DNA from: Candidatus Sulfotelmatobacter sp.
GTDB lineage: Bacteria; Acidobacteriota; Terriglobia; Terriglobales; Acidobacteriaceae
Direction: 5' to 3'
DNA length: 64,000 bases
Assembly: GCA_030040965.1 (NCBI GenBank)
Contig: JASHOT010000210.1
Location: 42,313 to 106,312 of the forward strand
Shown: positions 8,633 through 17,520 of the stretch, piece by piece
Numbering within the stretch: the stretch's first letter is position 1
Layout: every line of letters starts with the position of its first letter
Notes under the pieces: generated by a model
Database searches by the model: none
The model's input: only the letters and a program-made list of their open reading frames with translations
Told to the model about the DNA's origin: nothing
Translations under genes and position numbers: made by a program

Positions 8633-10735
8633 TTAGTGCTTCTCTGATTCTTCCTTGGCCAGCCGGACCTTCGCCGCATCGAGTTTCTGCTGCACCTTGG
8701 CAAAGGCCTCGGTGTCCTGTTCGGCAGGAACGGTCTTGTTCCACTCCTGCACGGAGCGCTCCCAGTGTGCTGCAGCGAGTTTCAGGCGTCCCGTCTTCTG
8801 GTACATGTCGCCCAGATGCTCTTGAATCGTCGGATCCGAGCCCATGTGAGCTTCGGCCTTGGTCAGATTCTCTTCCGCCAGATCGTACTTGCCCATCTTG
8901 AAGTAAACCCACCCTAGCGAGTCGAGGTAGGCGCCGTTGGTGGGCTCAAGAGCAAGGGCTTGCTTCACGAAATTCAGCGATTCCTCAAGCTTTACGCCGC
9001 GGTCGGCGTTCATGTAGCCGAGATAATTCAATGTGGCTGCGGCCTGCGGATCGGTCGGCGGCGTTGAAGCCAGCACCTTGCGGAATTCTGCGTCGGCCTG
9101 GTCGTACATCTTCTGCCGCTGGTAGAGATCACCGCGCAGGAACCACACATATGCTTTATCTTCGCTCTTGGTCGAAAGTTTCTCGGATTGCGCCAGGGCG
9201 TCTTCCGCTTCGCTCCATCGCTTGGCTCGCGTGTAAATGATGGCGAGGCGGAGATAGACTTCGCGATCCGTGTCGCCTTTGCCGGTGAGCATGGAGCGCA
9301 CATCGGCAATCGACTTATTGAATTCGCCGGTGTCGGCTAACTGCGCGTCCAGCACCATGCGCAGATCGCGATCGTCGGGCATTTTCTGCACGGCCTCTTT
9401 GGCGACTGCTGTGGCCTGCGGCCAGTTTTTGGCGTCGCGATAAGTGTCGATAATCTCCTGGTAACCGCCTCGGGCGTTGTCGTCCCCGAGAGTCAGCATC
9501 TTGCGGAAAGTGTCGACCGCGGCCGTGTAGTTTCCCTGCTCGCGATAAATGATGCCCAGCCGTTCGAGGAAAATGGCGCGGTTGGTATGATCGGCCTGGT
9601 TCGCGTCCGTTTTCTTCAGCAGGTCCTGGAGCAGCGAGATCGCGTCATCGTAGCGTCCTTGCACCTGATAAACCGCGGCCATGTTGTATGCCACTTCTGC
9701 CGAGTCGGGAACCAGCGCATCTGCCTTTTTCAGGCTTTCCAGAGCTTCGTCGTACTTGGCCTCGCGACGGTAAATCTCGGAGATGCGAACGTAACTCTGC
9801 GCATCCTCAGGATTGGAATCGATGATGACCTTATATTGTTCGAGCGCCTGATCGAACTGCCCGTCATTGAAATAATTTTCGGCGAGACCGCGAATCGCAT
9901 CCAGATTATCGCGATCGAGAATTACGGCATGGCGGTATGCATCGATGGCGCTCTTGTAATCCTTGCGCTGCTCGTAGGCCGCGCCGAGAGCGGAATACAG
10001 TTTGGCGGACCGCGCCGAGTCGGGCACCGAGGCCAGCACCTTCAATGCTTGCGCGGTGTCGCCCTCATCGGTATACAGCAGAGCCAGCGAGGTGACCGCC
10101 TCTTCCGAAGTCGGATCGAGCTTGATTGCCGTCTTCAATTCCGACTCTGCCTTCTGCATGTCGTTGTTGATCCGATAAAGCCTTCCGAGAAGCAAGTGAT
10201 CGTCCACACTGTCAGGCTCGATCTTAACGATTTCTTCGTATTGTTCGATGGCGAGCTTGAGAATGTTGTCGGAACCCGATCCGCCCGGCATATCGCCAAG
10301 CGAGCGCAGGTAGATGCGTCCCAGCAGCTTGTGAGCTTCGAGATTGTTCGGGTCGCGCTTGAGGATGTCTTGTGCCTCAACCACAGCATCGCGGATTCGA
10401 CCGGTCTTAACGTAGAGTTCCGCGAGCGCAGAAGTCAGGTACTCGGCTGACGGATCGGCCTCGATGGCAAGCCGATACTCTTCAATGGCTTTGTTGGCCA
10501 GATCGCTGCGCCCGTAGGCGGTGACCATCTCTTCGTAAAAATGCGCCAGCGTGTAGTGGTAATACGATGCCGAGCGATCGGGAGCCTTGCGCGCAGTCGG
10601 TGGCGCCGGCGGCGTCTGGGCGGGCTGAGATGCTTCGTTGGATCCAGACTGAGCGGCAGGAGCGTCCTGGGCGAAACTGCTCGCCGCAGTGGCCGTTAAA
10701 GCGATCGTCAAAAAGAGGCGAAAAATTCTATTCAT
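8633..10735 (-). CDS. Large exported TPR-repeat protein
   Basis: 700 residues from ATG 10735, chosen because a signal peptide follows directly (FRLFLTIALTATAASSFAQ). After a Gln/Ala/Pro-rich linker the rest is a continuous array of tetratricopeptide repeats (well over ten), for example DHLLLGRLYRINNDMQKAES, LYSALGAAYEQRKDYKSAID and AYLDSLGWVYFKMGKYDLAE. The C-terminus is highly charged (KEESEKH). Such solenoids scaffold protein complexes in the periplasm or at the outer membrane. No catalytic domain is visible. It follows purH on the same strand, 158 bases after its stop codon. Confidence 0.85.
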   Translation of the reverse strand: MNRIFRLFLTIALTATAASSFAQDAPAAQSGSNEASQPAQTPPAPPTARKAPDRSASYYHYTLAHFYEEMVTAYGRSDLANKAIEEYRLAIEADPSAEYLTSALAELYVKTGRIRDAVVEAQDILKRDPNNLEAHKLLGRIYLRSLGDMPGGSGSDNILKLAIEQYEEIVKIEPDSVDDHLLLGRLYRINNDMQKAESELKTAIKLDPTSEEAVTSLALLYTDEGDTAQALKVLASVPDSARSAKLYSALGAAYEQRKDYKSAIDAYRHAVILDRDNLDAIRGLAENYFNDGQFDQALEQYKVIIDSNPEDAQSYVRISEIYRREAKYDEALESLKKADALVPDSAEVAYNMAAVYQVQGRYDDAISLLQDLLKKTDANQADHTNRAIFLERLGIIYREQGNYTAAVDTFRKMLTLGDDNARGGYQEIIDTYRDAKNWPQATAVAKEAVQKMPDDRDLRMVLDAQLADTGEFNKSIADVRSMLTGKGDTDREVYLRLAIIYTRAKRWSEAEDALAQSEKLSTKSEDKAYVWFLRGDLYQRQKMYDQADAEFRKVLASTPPTDPQAAATLNYLGYMNADRGVKLEESLNFVKQALALEPTNGAYLDSLGWVYFKMGKYDLAEENLTKAEAHMGSDPTIQEHLGDMYQKTGRLKLAAAHWERSVQEWNKTVPAEQDTEAFAKVQQKLDAAKVRLAKEESEKH

Positions 10736-10893
10736 GTACTCGATTGCGCTCCCGCGCGTTTCCGAAGCGTCAGCTAATTGGATGCAAAGCCGCCGGGGGA
10801 AAGGTGCTCCTATTTTACCGCGAGGGGTCTCCGGTTGGGAAAAATCGCAAGCAGACCGGAAGTACACGGACGATTGTGTCAATTAACGTAAAT

Positions 10894-12453
10894 TCAGTGC
10901 CGGAAGTGGCGCACGCCGGTAAACAACATGGCGAGGCCGAGACGATCCCCAGCTTCGATTACTTCGGGGTCGCGTTGCGAGCCCCCGGGTTGGATGATCG
11001 CCGTCGCTCCGGCTTTGGCGATTTCTTCAACGCCATCGGGAAACGGGAAGAATGCGTCTGAGGCGGCGACTGTTCCCTTGAGCGGAAGCTGCGCCTTCAT
11101 CGCTCCAATTTTGGCGGAATCGACGCGCGACATTTGTCCGGCTCCTACGCCAACGGTCTGGCCATCGCGCGCGTAGACAATGGCATTGGACTTCACGTGC
11201 TTGCAAACTTTCCAGGCGAAGAGCATGGAGCGAATTTCTTCCGGCGTCGGAGCGCGTTTCGTGACTACTTTCAGGTCGACTTCCCGCAAGGGACGCACGT
11301 CGGCATCCTGCACCAGCATGCCGCCAGAGACATTCTTCAGCACCCATTTCTGATCTGCAGCCTGGACTTCGACCAGGCGCAAGTTCTTCTTCGAAGCGAA
11401 CTTCGCCTTGGCTGCGTCGTCAAAAGATGGAGCTGCAATTACTTCCAGGAAGAGCTTGTGCATCTCCTCAGCGGATTCGGCATCGACCGGGCGATTCACT
11501 CCGATCACACCTCCGAACGCGGATACGGGATCGCATTCAAGGGCTCGTTTGTAAGCTTCCGCGAGCGTCTTGCCCGTGGCCGTGCCGCACGGGTTGGTGT
11601 GCTTGATGATGGCGCACACCGGTTCGTCGAATTCCTGCGCCAGATCCCACGCTGCCTGCAGGTCGACGATATTGTTGTAGGAAAGTTCCTTGCCCTGGAG
11701 TTGACGCGCGTTGGCCACGCCCACTCCTGAGCCATCGGAGTACATGGCGGCCTTCTGGTGAGGATTCTCCCCGTAACGCAGGTCGAGAACTTTGTGAAAG
11801 CTAAATCGCAGCGAGCGGGGAAATTCTGTCCCTTGCGTTTCCAGCGAAGTCGAATCGGGACGAATTCGCTCCAGCGTCGATGCGATCGCCGAATCGTACG
11901 CAGCGGTTGTCGCAAACGCCTTCTGCGCCAGGTTCCATTTCGTCTCGCGAGACAGGCTGCCGTGTTCGCGTTCGAGTTCGGCAGCAACCGAATCGTAATC
12001 GGCCGGTGAAGTCACCACCGCGACATCGTTGAAGTTCTTCGCGGCCGAACGAATCATGGATGGCCCGCCGATATCAATGTTCTCGATCAATTCCTCAAGA
12101 TGTACTCCAGGCGTGGCCGCAGTCTTCTCGAAGGCATAAAGATTCACCACGATCATGTCGATGGGAGCGATGCCATGCTCGGCAACGGCGGCCACGTGTT
12201 TGGGATCGTCGCGGCGATGAAGGATTCCAGCATGAACTTTGGGATGAAGCGTCTTCACGCGCCCATCCAGCATCTCGGGAAATCCGGTGAGCACGGAAAT
12301 ATCTTTAACCGTGACGCCAGATTCACGGAGCAGTTTCGCCGTCCCTCCGGTTGAAATCAATTCGATGCCCAGCGCGGCGAGCCTGCGGGCAAACTCGACG
12401 AGACCAGATTTATCGGTAACACTGAGAATGGCACGTTGAATGCGGGAAGACAT
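10894..12453 (-). CDS. purH: Bifunctional AICAR transformylase / IMP cyclohydrolase
   Basis: 519 residues, normal length for PurH. It performs the last two steps of IMP synthesis: formyl transfer from 10-formyl-THF to AICAR, then ring closure. The N-terminal MGS-like cyclohydrolase domain starts SVTDKSGLVEFARRL and has the phosphate-binding STGGTAKLL. The transformylase half has IIKHTNPCGTATG, whose Lys-His pair is catalytic, and ends with the family's GVRHFRH. Monocistronic-looking; the next gene downstream encodes a TPR protein. No other pur genes in view. Confidence 0.97.
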   Translation of the reverse strand: MSSRIQRAILSVTDKSGLVEFARRLAALGIELISTGGTAKLLRESGVTVKDISVLTGFPEMLDGRVKTLHPKVHAGILHRRDDPKHVAAVAEHGIAPIDMIVVNLYAFEKTAATPGVHLEELIENIDIGGPSMIRSAAKNFNDVAVVTSPADYDSVAAELEREHGSLSRETKWNLAQKAFATTAAYDSAIASTLERIRPDSTSLETQGTEFPRSLRFSFHKVLDLRYGENPHQKAAMYSDGSGVGVANARQLQGKELSYNNIVDLQAAWDLAQEFDEPVCAIIKHTNPCGTATGKTLAEAYKRALECDPVSAFGGVIGVNRPVDAESAEEMHKLFLEVIAAPSFDDAAKAKFASKKNLRLVEVQAADQKWVLKNVSGGMLVQDADVRPLREVDLKVVTKRAPTPEEIRSMLFAWKVCKHVKSNAIVYARDGQTVGVGAGQMSRVDSAKIGAMKAQLPLKGTVAASDAFFPFPDGVEEIAKAGATAIIQPGGSQRDPEVIEAGDRLGLAMLFTGVRHFRH

Positions 12454-12798
12454 GGGGTTTTAGGAAACGCAACCGACGATTCTAGCAGTTGCGGATTGTC
12501 TACGTTGCGGCCGTTGCTCGCGAGTAGTGCATTAGTTTGAAATCTGCAACGAGCCGGCGTCATCTCGAAGCCCGCGCTTTTCACCGGCGGGCCTAGAGCT
12601 CTCCCGCACCACGACTTTATGCTGAGGGAGATCGCTGTCTCCGCCTGGAAGGCGACTCCGCTCGGGATGACGCTGGACCGCTGGCAATTCAAAACTGAGC
12701 CTCCGCCCGTTCGTGACCGAATCGACGACAGTCGGCGCTGCAAAAAAACAGGCCGCGAAGATTTCGCGGCCTGAAGCAACAATCAAACGAAAAATCGA
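12454..12798. other. Intergenic region (345 bp) with a terminator and a degenerate dispersed repeat
   Basis: No gene with a convincing start lies here. The right part contains the hairpin at 12742-12773. Around 12647-12670 the text 'ctccgctcgggatgacgctgg' resembles the 'ctgcgctcggaatgaca' stretch at 16535-16549; this kind of short degenerate intergenic repeat is dispersed in acidobacterial genomes. The left end should hold the purH promoter, but I see no clear -35/-10 pair. Confidence 0.5.
12742..12773 (-). terminator. Rho-independent terminator of the gene at 12799-13440
   Basis: Perfect 11-bp inverted repeat CAGGCCGCGAA / TTCGCGGCCTG at 12749-12773 with a 3-base loop, followed on the minus strand by seven T (A run at 12742-12748). 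It lies 25 bases past the stop codon of the choice-of-anchor protein. A textbook intrinsic terminator. Confidence 0.9.
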
Positions 12799-13440
12799 TT
12801 ATGGGATGGTGCCGCGCACCAGTACGGCCGGTACGTTGCCGCTGAAGGTGAACCAGCCCTCGGTCTCCGGGTTGTAGGCAATGGTGGACGAGTTGGAGGA
12901 CATGAACACGCCAGTGAAGGCGGGAGCATTGGTGTCGTCGGTCTGCGCGACGATCCAGTACTGCGTTCCCGCGGTCACAGCCGAAGAGGTGATGGAAACG
13001 TTGGCCGTCTCGCAGCAAGTGCCGAAAACCGGCAGCTTGTTGGTCTCACCCTGTGCGATCAGAGTTCCAACATCCCCCGATCCGTCGTCGCTGTAAAGTC
13101 CGAGGAAAAATGCCTTTTCACCAGAGATCCAGCCGACCGCCGCCGAGATTTCCGAAACATGGGCGTTGCTCGCCGGAGTAAACGGTGTAGCGATCCACTG
13201 CTCGCCATCGCCGACCGAGTTGTTGGGCCCGAGCACATAGTAGCCGGACTCATCAAAGTACGAATTCGATGCAGTGGGTCCAAGGTTGCTGTAGATGGTC
13301 TTCAGCGGAGTTGAGGGCGGCTGAAAGGGAACCACCGTCCCATGAGATGTGGTGTGAGCTACCTTCGGGCCTTGCGCCCAAAGCAAGCCCGAGGCGAGCA
13401 TCAACAGAACGAAGCAGCCAAGCGCACGCTTTACTACCAT
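12799..13440 (-). CDS. Exported choice-of-anchor (type R-like) domain protein
   Basis: 213 residues. ATG 13440 is chosen: GGAGG stands seven bases upstream and a signal peptide follows (FVLLMLASGLLWAQ). The mature part is one beta-sandwich domain starting SNLGPTASNSYFDESGYYV, with 'IATPFTPASNAHVSEISAAV', 'LGLYSDDGSGDVGTL' and 'AGTQYWIVAQTDD'. This order (anchor-like 'F.P..A..V..I..A', then 'L.LY.D..G.PG') matches the choice-of-anchor R group of secreted proteins with unknown role. Two Cys (GTCCET) may pair or bind metal. A strong terminator follows. Upstream lie 265 bases with no gene. Confidence 0.65.
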   Translation of the reverse strand: MVVKRALGCFVLLMLASGLLWAQGPKVAHTTSHGTVVPFQPPSTPLKTIYSNLGPTASNSYFDESGYYVLGPNNSVGDGEQWIATPFTPASNAHVSEISAAVGWISGEKAFFLGLYSDDGSGDVGTLIAQGETNKLPVFGTCCETANVSITSSAVTAGTQYWIVAQTDDTNAPAFTGVFMSSNSSTIAYNPETEGWFTFSGNVPAVLVRGTIP

Positions 13441-13705
13441 TTTGTGTCCTCCACTTGATTTTTGATCGCAGCACGCCCCGGATGTGTGGCCCTGGGAGAG
13501 CCGTTGCATCATGGGGAGACATCTGGCTACACACGACAGGGGATGCGATGCCGAATGCCCCGAGGCTGCGTGGGACATGGTATTCACAATGGCAGAGAAG
13601 TCAATGCGGGATAAAGACTTGAGAAGAAAGTCACTAGGTCGCTACGGTATGGCGCAGATGTGTGATGAGAGGTAATGAAGCCAGGATGTCGGGCTCTCAT
13701 CCCGC

Positions 13706-14347
13706 CTAAGTTTTCGCCTTGGCCTTCAGCTTCACCTGGCCATCGGCGAGCTCGACCGAATATTCGACATTCTCGCATTTGTACTGCTTGCGAATTTGCT
13801 CGGTCTTTTTCTGCACAAATTGAGCGAAAGAGTCGACGTTGCCGCTCACCTTCTCGCCTGTTTTCTTCTTGGCCGCGACCAGTGTGTTGTAAAGCCGCTC
13901 CAACTGCTCCCGCTCGCCTTGATCAACGCTGTGGAATGAGAATGGCTGAGACGAATTTCCGTCGGACCCGGCCGCTGCGGCATGCGCCACTCCATAGACG
14001 GGATGATGATGCGGCTTCAGCTCCTCTTCGGTAGTGCGCACTCCCTGCACCGAGAGCAGCGCGTCCTGTGGACGCCGGTATCCTTCTTCGCGGATGCGGG
14101 ATTTCTTGCGCCACAGATCGCTGTAGACCGCGTAGCGCTGTGCCATTTCGTTATAGCGATAGCGCTGGGAGAAATTCATGCGGCCGCCGTCGGAAAACTT
14201 GCGCAGCATGCTCAGCACTTTCCACTCGATATCGGTGGGAGGGCGCTTGGTCGGATTGCTGAAAAAGATCTCGTACTCGATCTTTAACCGGCGCAGCAGG
14301 CCATCGAGAACTGTCAGTTCCTCGTCGGTGGTCACAGTCGTCTCCAC
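13706..14347 (-). CDS. Conserved hypothetical protein (MXAN_5187 C-terminal-domain-like)
   Basis: 213 residues from GTG 14347. Helical and charged, no signal peptide, so cytoplasmic. Features: an N-terminal helix (VLDGLLRRLKIEYEIFFSNP), a conserved aromatic/basic middle (MNFSQRYRYNEMAQRYAVYS, then LWRKKSRIREEGYRR), a low-complexity linker with HHH, and a C-terminal helix-strand unit (FAQFVQKKTEQIRKQY, VEYSVELADGQVKLKAKA). I recall this arrangement from a family named after Myxococcus MXAN_5187, of unknown function; the assignment is from memory and uncertain. Reads away from the HTH gene on its right, separated by about 230 bases. Confidence 0.55.
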   Translation of the reverse strand: METTVTTDEELTVLDGLLRRLKIEYEIFFSNPTKRPPTDIEWKVLSMLRKFSDGGRMNFSQRYRYNEMAQRYAVYSDLWRKKSRIREEGYRRPQDALLSVQGVRTTEEELKPHHHPVYGVAHAAAAGSDGNSSQPFSFHSVDQGEREQLERLYNTLVAAKKKTGEKVSGNVDSFAQFVQKKTEQIRKQYKCENVEYSVELADGQVKLKAKAKT

Positions 14348-14579
14348 CTACAGTCTAGTGAGGTCGAACCAGGGTCGCGAGGTGCCTGACGGTCACCACG
14401 AGGCATGGTACGAAAGTGCAACGAGTCCCGGGTCGTGAGTCCTGGGTCCCGAGCGGAGCGGCATCCAAAGAGGAGCTCTTAGCGGGAAAGGGAAGTAAAA
14501 GAGAAGTGCAGGCTTGATCACGGGAGCGTTTGTTTTGTTCAGGACTCGCAGCTCAGGACCTGCGACGCAAGACTCGGGA
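14348..14579. repeat. Intergenic stretch with imperfect GGGTC-type direct repeats
   Basis: Between the two minus-strand genes the DNA holds related short units: 'gagtcccgggtc', 'gagtcctgggtc' and 'gactcgcagctc' then 'gactcgggac' (about 14423-14580). They look like degenerate copies of a dispersed intergenic repeat rather than coding sequence. No promoter recognised. Confidence 0.35.
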
Positions 14580-14999
14580 CTACTTGGAATTCGCCGCCAT
14601 TTTCTTCACCATGGCCAGGACCAGCTTGCGGTCACTGTCATTGAGGTTGGTGGCATAGCGGCGGATCTGGCTCAGGAAGCGCACTTCATCGTCGGAGAGT
14701 TGGGGAAGTCCCTTCGATCCGTTGTTGTGCCCCGGTTCGGCGAAAAACTGCGAAAGCGGAAGTTCCATCGCCCCGGCAATTTTCGAGAGCGTGTCGAGCG
14801 AAGGAATCGTATGCCCATTTTCCACGCGCGAGAGATAGCAGCGCAACAGGCCCGTACGCTTTTCAATGTCGCCCTGAGACATGCCTTTCTGCAGCCGGTA
14901 GTTGCGGATGGTCTCGCCGATATTCATGGTAGGGAGCATTTCAGGATGGGCAATGGTAACCACATCGGCAACTTCTGGCAAGTGGGAAATTTGTGCCAT
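14580..14999 (-). CDS. XRE-family helix-turn-helix regulator
   Basis: 139 residues from ATG 14999; the conserved part begins at an internal Met (ATG 14927), which could be the true start; neither has a strong ribosome site. The Cro/C1-type HTH spans IRNYRLQKGMSQGDIEKRTG to CYLSRVENGHTIPSLDTLSK, followed by a helix that ends in PLSQFFAEP. The C-terminal segment (LSDDEVRFLSQIRRYATNLN) is a helical tail. It probably represses or activates a small set of genes; target unknown. Next to the 15149-15907 hydrolase but separated by about 150 bases. Confidence 0.85.
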   Translation of the reverse strand: MAQISHLPEVADVVTIAHPEMLPTMNIGETIRNYRLQKGMSQGDIEKRTGLLRCYLSRVENGHTIPSLDTLSKIAGAMELPLSQFFAEPGHNNGSKGLPQLSDDEVRFLSQIRRYATNLNDSDRKLVLAMVKKMAANSK

Positions 15000-15148
15000 C
15001 GACCGGACATTCGTGCCATATGGCAGACCATGCGCGTCAGGCAGCCCGCAGGCGCAATATGGACTTTTCTTATACAGCGTATTAGTAACGCATGCCCTTG
15101 AACTCGGTTTTCAAAGGCGTGTTTCAAGCATACAAAAATCCGGCACGT

Positions 15149-15907
15149 CTACTTTTTCAGATTCGCGGCGAAGAACGCAACGGTTCGATTCCACGCGTCG
15201 GCAGCATCCGCGGGACGATAGCCGTCTTTGTTGTTGGGATTTTCGAACGCATGGCCGGCATCGTCATAAATTTTGATGTCAGCCGTCTTGCCGAGCTGTT
15301 TAAGCGTCGCCTCGAATTTGTGAACGTCGTCGGGAGTGATGCCGCGATCGAGCGCGCCAAACGATCCCAGGATCGGTGCGTTGATTTTCCTGATCGCATC
15401 AGGATCGGTCGCCAGATGGCCATAGTTGATGACGTCCGCGGCCAGCGTGGGCTCCTCGAGTGCGACTCCAAGCGAATAGCCGCCGCCCATGCACCAGCCG
15501 ATCGCGCCGATGCGGTTTTTCTTCACGTTGGGCTGCGCAGCAAGAAAGTCAAAAGCCGCATGAAGATCGCGCCGGGCGCGGTCTTCCGGTACGCCGCGCA
15601 TAATCTCGTGTGCCTCGTCGGGCGTTGTCGCGACTTTTCCGCGGTACAGATCAATGGCCAGCGTGACATAACCCTCATCTGACAATTTCGATGCTTCCTC
15701 TTTAATCCAGTCATTCAAGCCCCACCATTCGTGGATCACGATGATGGCGGGAAATGGACCTTTGGCCGCAGGCGTGTACAGGATGCCCTGGACTGTTTCA
15801 TCGCCGGATTTATAAGAGACGGTTTTACTTTCGGCAGCGAAGGCGGATGCGACAACAAGAATGGCTAAGAGCGACAGCAGTAGAGAGATGCAGAACAGGC
15901 GCTTCAT
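15149..15907 (-). CDS. Exported dienelactone-hydrolase-family protein
   Basis: 252 residues. ATG 15907 starts a signal peptide (FCISLLLSLLAILVVASAFA) and is preceded by GAGG-rich sequence. The alpha/beta-hydrolase core has the DLH triad: nucleophile Cys in GAIGWCMGGGY, Asp in FGALDRGITPDD, His in YDDAGHAFENP. WWGLNDWI after the first strand (IVIHEW) is characteristic. Cytosolic DLHs open dienelactones; exported homologues act on unknown esters or lactones. A longer reading to 16057 would run into the acetyltransferase gene and is rejected. Confidence 0.88.
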   Translation of the reverse strand: MKRLFCISLLLSLLAILVVASAFAAESKTVSYKSGDETVQGILYTPAAKGPFPAIIVIHEWWGLNDWIKEEASKLSDEGYVTLAIDLYRGKVATTPDEAHEIMRGVPEDRARRDLHAAFDFLAAQPNVKKNRIGAIGWCMGGGYSLGVALEEPTLAADVINYGHLATDPDAIRKINAPILGSFGALDRGITPDDVHKFEATLKQLGKTADIKIYDDAGHAFENPNNKDGYRPADAADAWNRTVAFFAANLKK

Positions 15908-15959
15908 AGGAGACCCCTCTTGTCGATCGTGACCGTATTGTGGCCTGAGTGCGAAGGAA

Positions 15960-16502
15960 TTACAACTCCAACTCCATATACAGCGCGCCCGCGATTGGAT
16001 TCTCGCAATAAGGGGCGATTTCCCGGAAGCCGATTTTCCGGTACATCTCGACCGCATCCTTCATGACGGGCTCAACCGTGTCGAGACGCATGCGCTTATA
16101 GCCAATGATTCGCGCCTCGGCAATGATGCGGTCGGCAAGCGCGCGTCCCAGTCCCTTGCCGCGAAACTGCGGGCGCAGATAGAGGCGCTTCATTTCACAA
16201 ACGTCGGAACCGGCCTCGGAGCCGAGTTTGTGTAATGCGACGCAGCCGGCGAGTTGGCCTTCGTATTCGGCCAGCAGGAGACGCCCATCCGGAGGCGCAT
16301 ACTCACCGGGCAGGTTCGCTAATTCTTTATCGAAGTTCTGGAAGCACAGGCTGAACACGAGCGACTGCGCATATTCGAGGAAGAGTCCTCGGGCGTGGGT
16401 GATCTGCGCCGCGGACTCCGCTTGTGCGAAGGAAACACCTTTTACCGCCGAGATCGCAGAGTGCGCCGAGGAGAACTGGTGATTGTGTGTGTCGAGGTTC
16501 AT
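15960..16502 (-). CDS. GNAT-family N-acetyltransferase with a repeat-derived N-terminus
   Basis: 180 residues as read from ATG 16502. The GNAT core is clear: motif A FRGKGLGRALADRIIAEAR and the C-terminal 'EMYRKIGF.EI.PYCENP'. Family members begin near 'ITHARGLFLEYAQSLVF'. The first 25 residues (containing SSAHSAISAVKG) are a translation of a dispersed intergenic repeat lying at 16438-16481, so either the repeat has provided a new start or the real start is a non-ATG codon nearer 16430. Substrate unknown. Followed on the same strand by the dienelactone hydrolase. Confidence 0.85.
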   Translation of the reverse strand: MNLDTHNHQFSSAHSAISAVKGVSFAQAESAAQITHARGLFLEYAQSLVFSLCFQNFDKELANLPGEYAPPDGRLLLAEYEGQLAGCVALHKLGSEAGSDVCEMKRLYLRPQFRGKGLGRALADRIIAEARIIGYKRMRLDTVEPVMKDAVEMYRKIGFREIAPYCENPIAGALYMELEL

Positions 16503-16595
16503 GATCGGTTCGGCGAAAAGCAGGTTCCTCGCTGCGCTCGGAATGACAATCCCGTATTTTGCCTTCTTGGCGCTCTCGGTGTGCTCCGTGGTAAG
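16438..16595. repeat. Inverted pair of a dispersed intergenic repeat
   Basis: The segment 16438-16481 (TTTTACCGCCGAGATCGCAG and onward) and the reverse complement of 16561-16595 (TTACCACGGAGCACACCGAG and onward) match at roughly 70% of positions over 34 bases, in opposite orientation about 80 bases apart. Between them 'gcgctcggaatgaca' (16535-16549) resembles a second repeat type also seen near 12655. These look like mobile or recombinogenic intergenic units; the left copy overlaps the start of the acetyltransferase gene. Confidence 0.55.
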
Positions 16596-16603
16596 AGCGT
16601 TGT

Positions 16604-17347
16604 CTATCCCATCAACATGCCGCCGTTCACGTTGAGCACGTGGCCGGTAACGTAAGCGGCATCGTCGGAAGCGAGAAACGCCACGGCTCCGGCAATATCT
16701 TCCGGCGATCCTACGCGTCCCAGCGGATTCTGCTTGATCGCACTCTGCTTGAATTCATCGCTCAAGACGGCGGTCATGGCGGTTTCGATGAAGCCTGGTG
16801 CGACCGCGTTACAAGTAATGTTGCGCGACCCGACTTCGCGGGCAATGGCCATGGTAAGCCCAATCAGACCCGCTTTCGAGGCGGCATAATTCGCCTGGCC
16901 GGCTTGTCCCATCTGCCCGAAAACGCTGGTGATGTTGATGATTCGTCCCCAGCGCTGCTTTAGCATCGAGGGAATTGTCTGCTGGATGCAGAGATAGGCC
17001 GAGGTAAGATTCGTCTGCAGCACCGCCTCCCAGTCAGCGCGTTTCATGCGCATGACGAGCTGGTCGCGCGTGATGCCGGCGTTGTTGACCAGGATGTCGA
17101 TCTTGCCAAACTGTGCAATCGCGGCTTTGATCGTCTCTTTGACTTGATCTTCATTTGCGACGTCCAGGGCGAAAGCGGCGGCTTTGCCCCCCGCGCCGGC
17201 GATTTCGCTGACCAGTTCGTTCAGCTTTTCCAGATTGCGTGCGGCGACAGCGACCGTCGCGCCTTCCTTGGCAAGACGCAGGGCACAAGTGCGTCCGATG
17301 CCTTGCGAGGCGCCGGTGATAAAGGCGACGTGGCCGGAAAGGGACAT
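16604..17347 (-). CDS. fabG: 3-oxoacyl-[acyl-carrier-protein] reductase
   Basis: 247 residues from ATG 17347 (GGGAG seven bases upstream), the standard FabG length. It reduces beta-ketoacyl-ACP with NADPH in fatty-acid elongation. Visible: glycine-rich TGASQGIG, NNAGITRDQLVMRM (typical of FabG), the Ser in NITSVFGQMGQ, the YAASK catalytic Tyr/Lys, and the C-terminus GHVLNVNGGMLMG. No acpP or fabF neighbour is in view; the gene stands alone, divergent from the ThyX-like gene. Confidence 0.93.
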   Translation of the reverse strand: MSLSGHVAFITGASQGIGRTCALRLAKEGATVAVAARNLEKLNELVSEIAGAGGKAAAFALDVANEDQVKETIKAAIAQFGKIDILVNNAGITRDQLVMRMKRADWEAVLQTNLTSAYLCIQQTIPSMLKQRWGRIINITSVFGQMGQAGQANYAASKAGLIGLTMAIAREVGSRNITCNAVAPGFIETAMTAVLSDEFKQSAIKQNPLGRVGSPEDIAGAVAFLASDDAAYVTGHVLNVNGGMLMG

Positions 17348-17520
17348 GGAAGTTCTCCCGATGCTGTTCTGATTGCGTCGAATGAATTCGGTGAAACGCT
17401 GCATTATACGCGGGATCAGTTGATGTGCGTCGTCGACGAGGCAGCCCCGAGTTCGCGGATGATGACGACTCAGTCACGACTCAGTTTTCACATTGCGAAT
17501 CCACAACGACGGCGCGTAAC

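Noticed and set aside
13441..13600. Possible cyclic-di-GMP (GEMM) riboswitch on the minus strand upstream of the choice-of-anchor gene
   Set aside because: A few words such as GATGCAACGG and a GGCC segment resemble GEMM pieces, but the receptor loop, the conserved paired stems and the GGG..UUACCG part are absent. A covariance-model search would be decisive.
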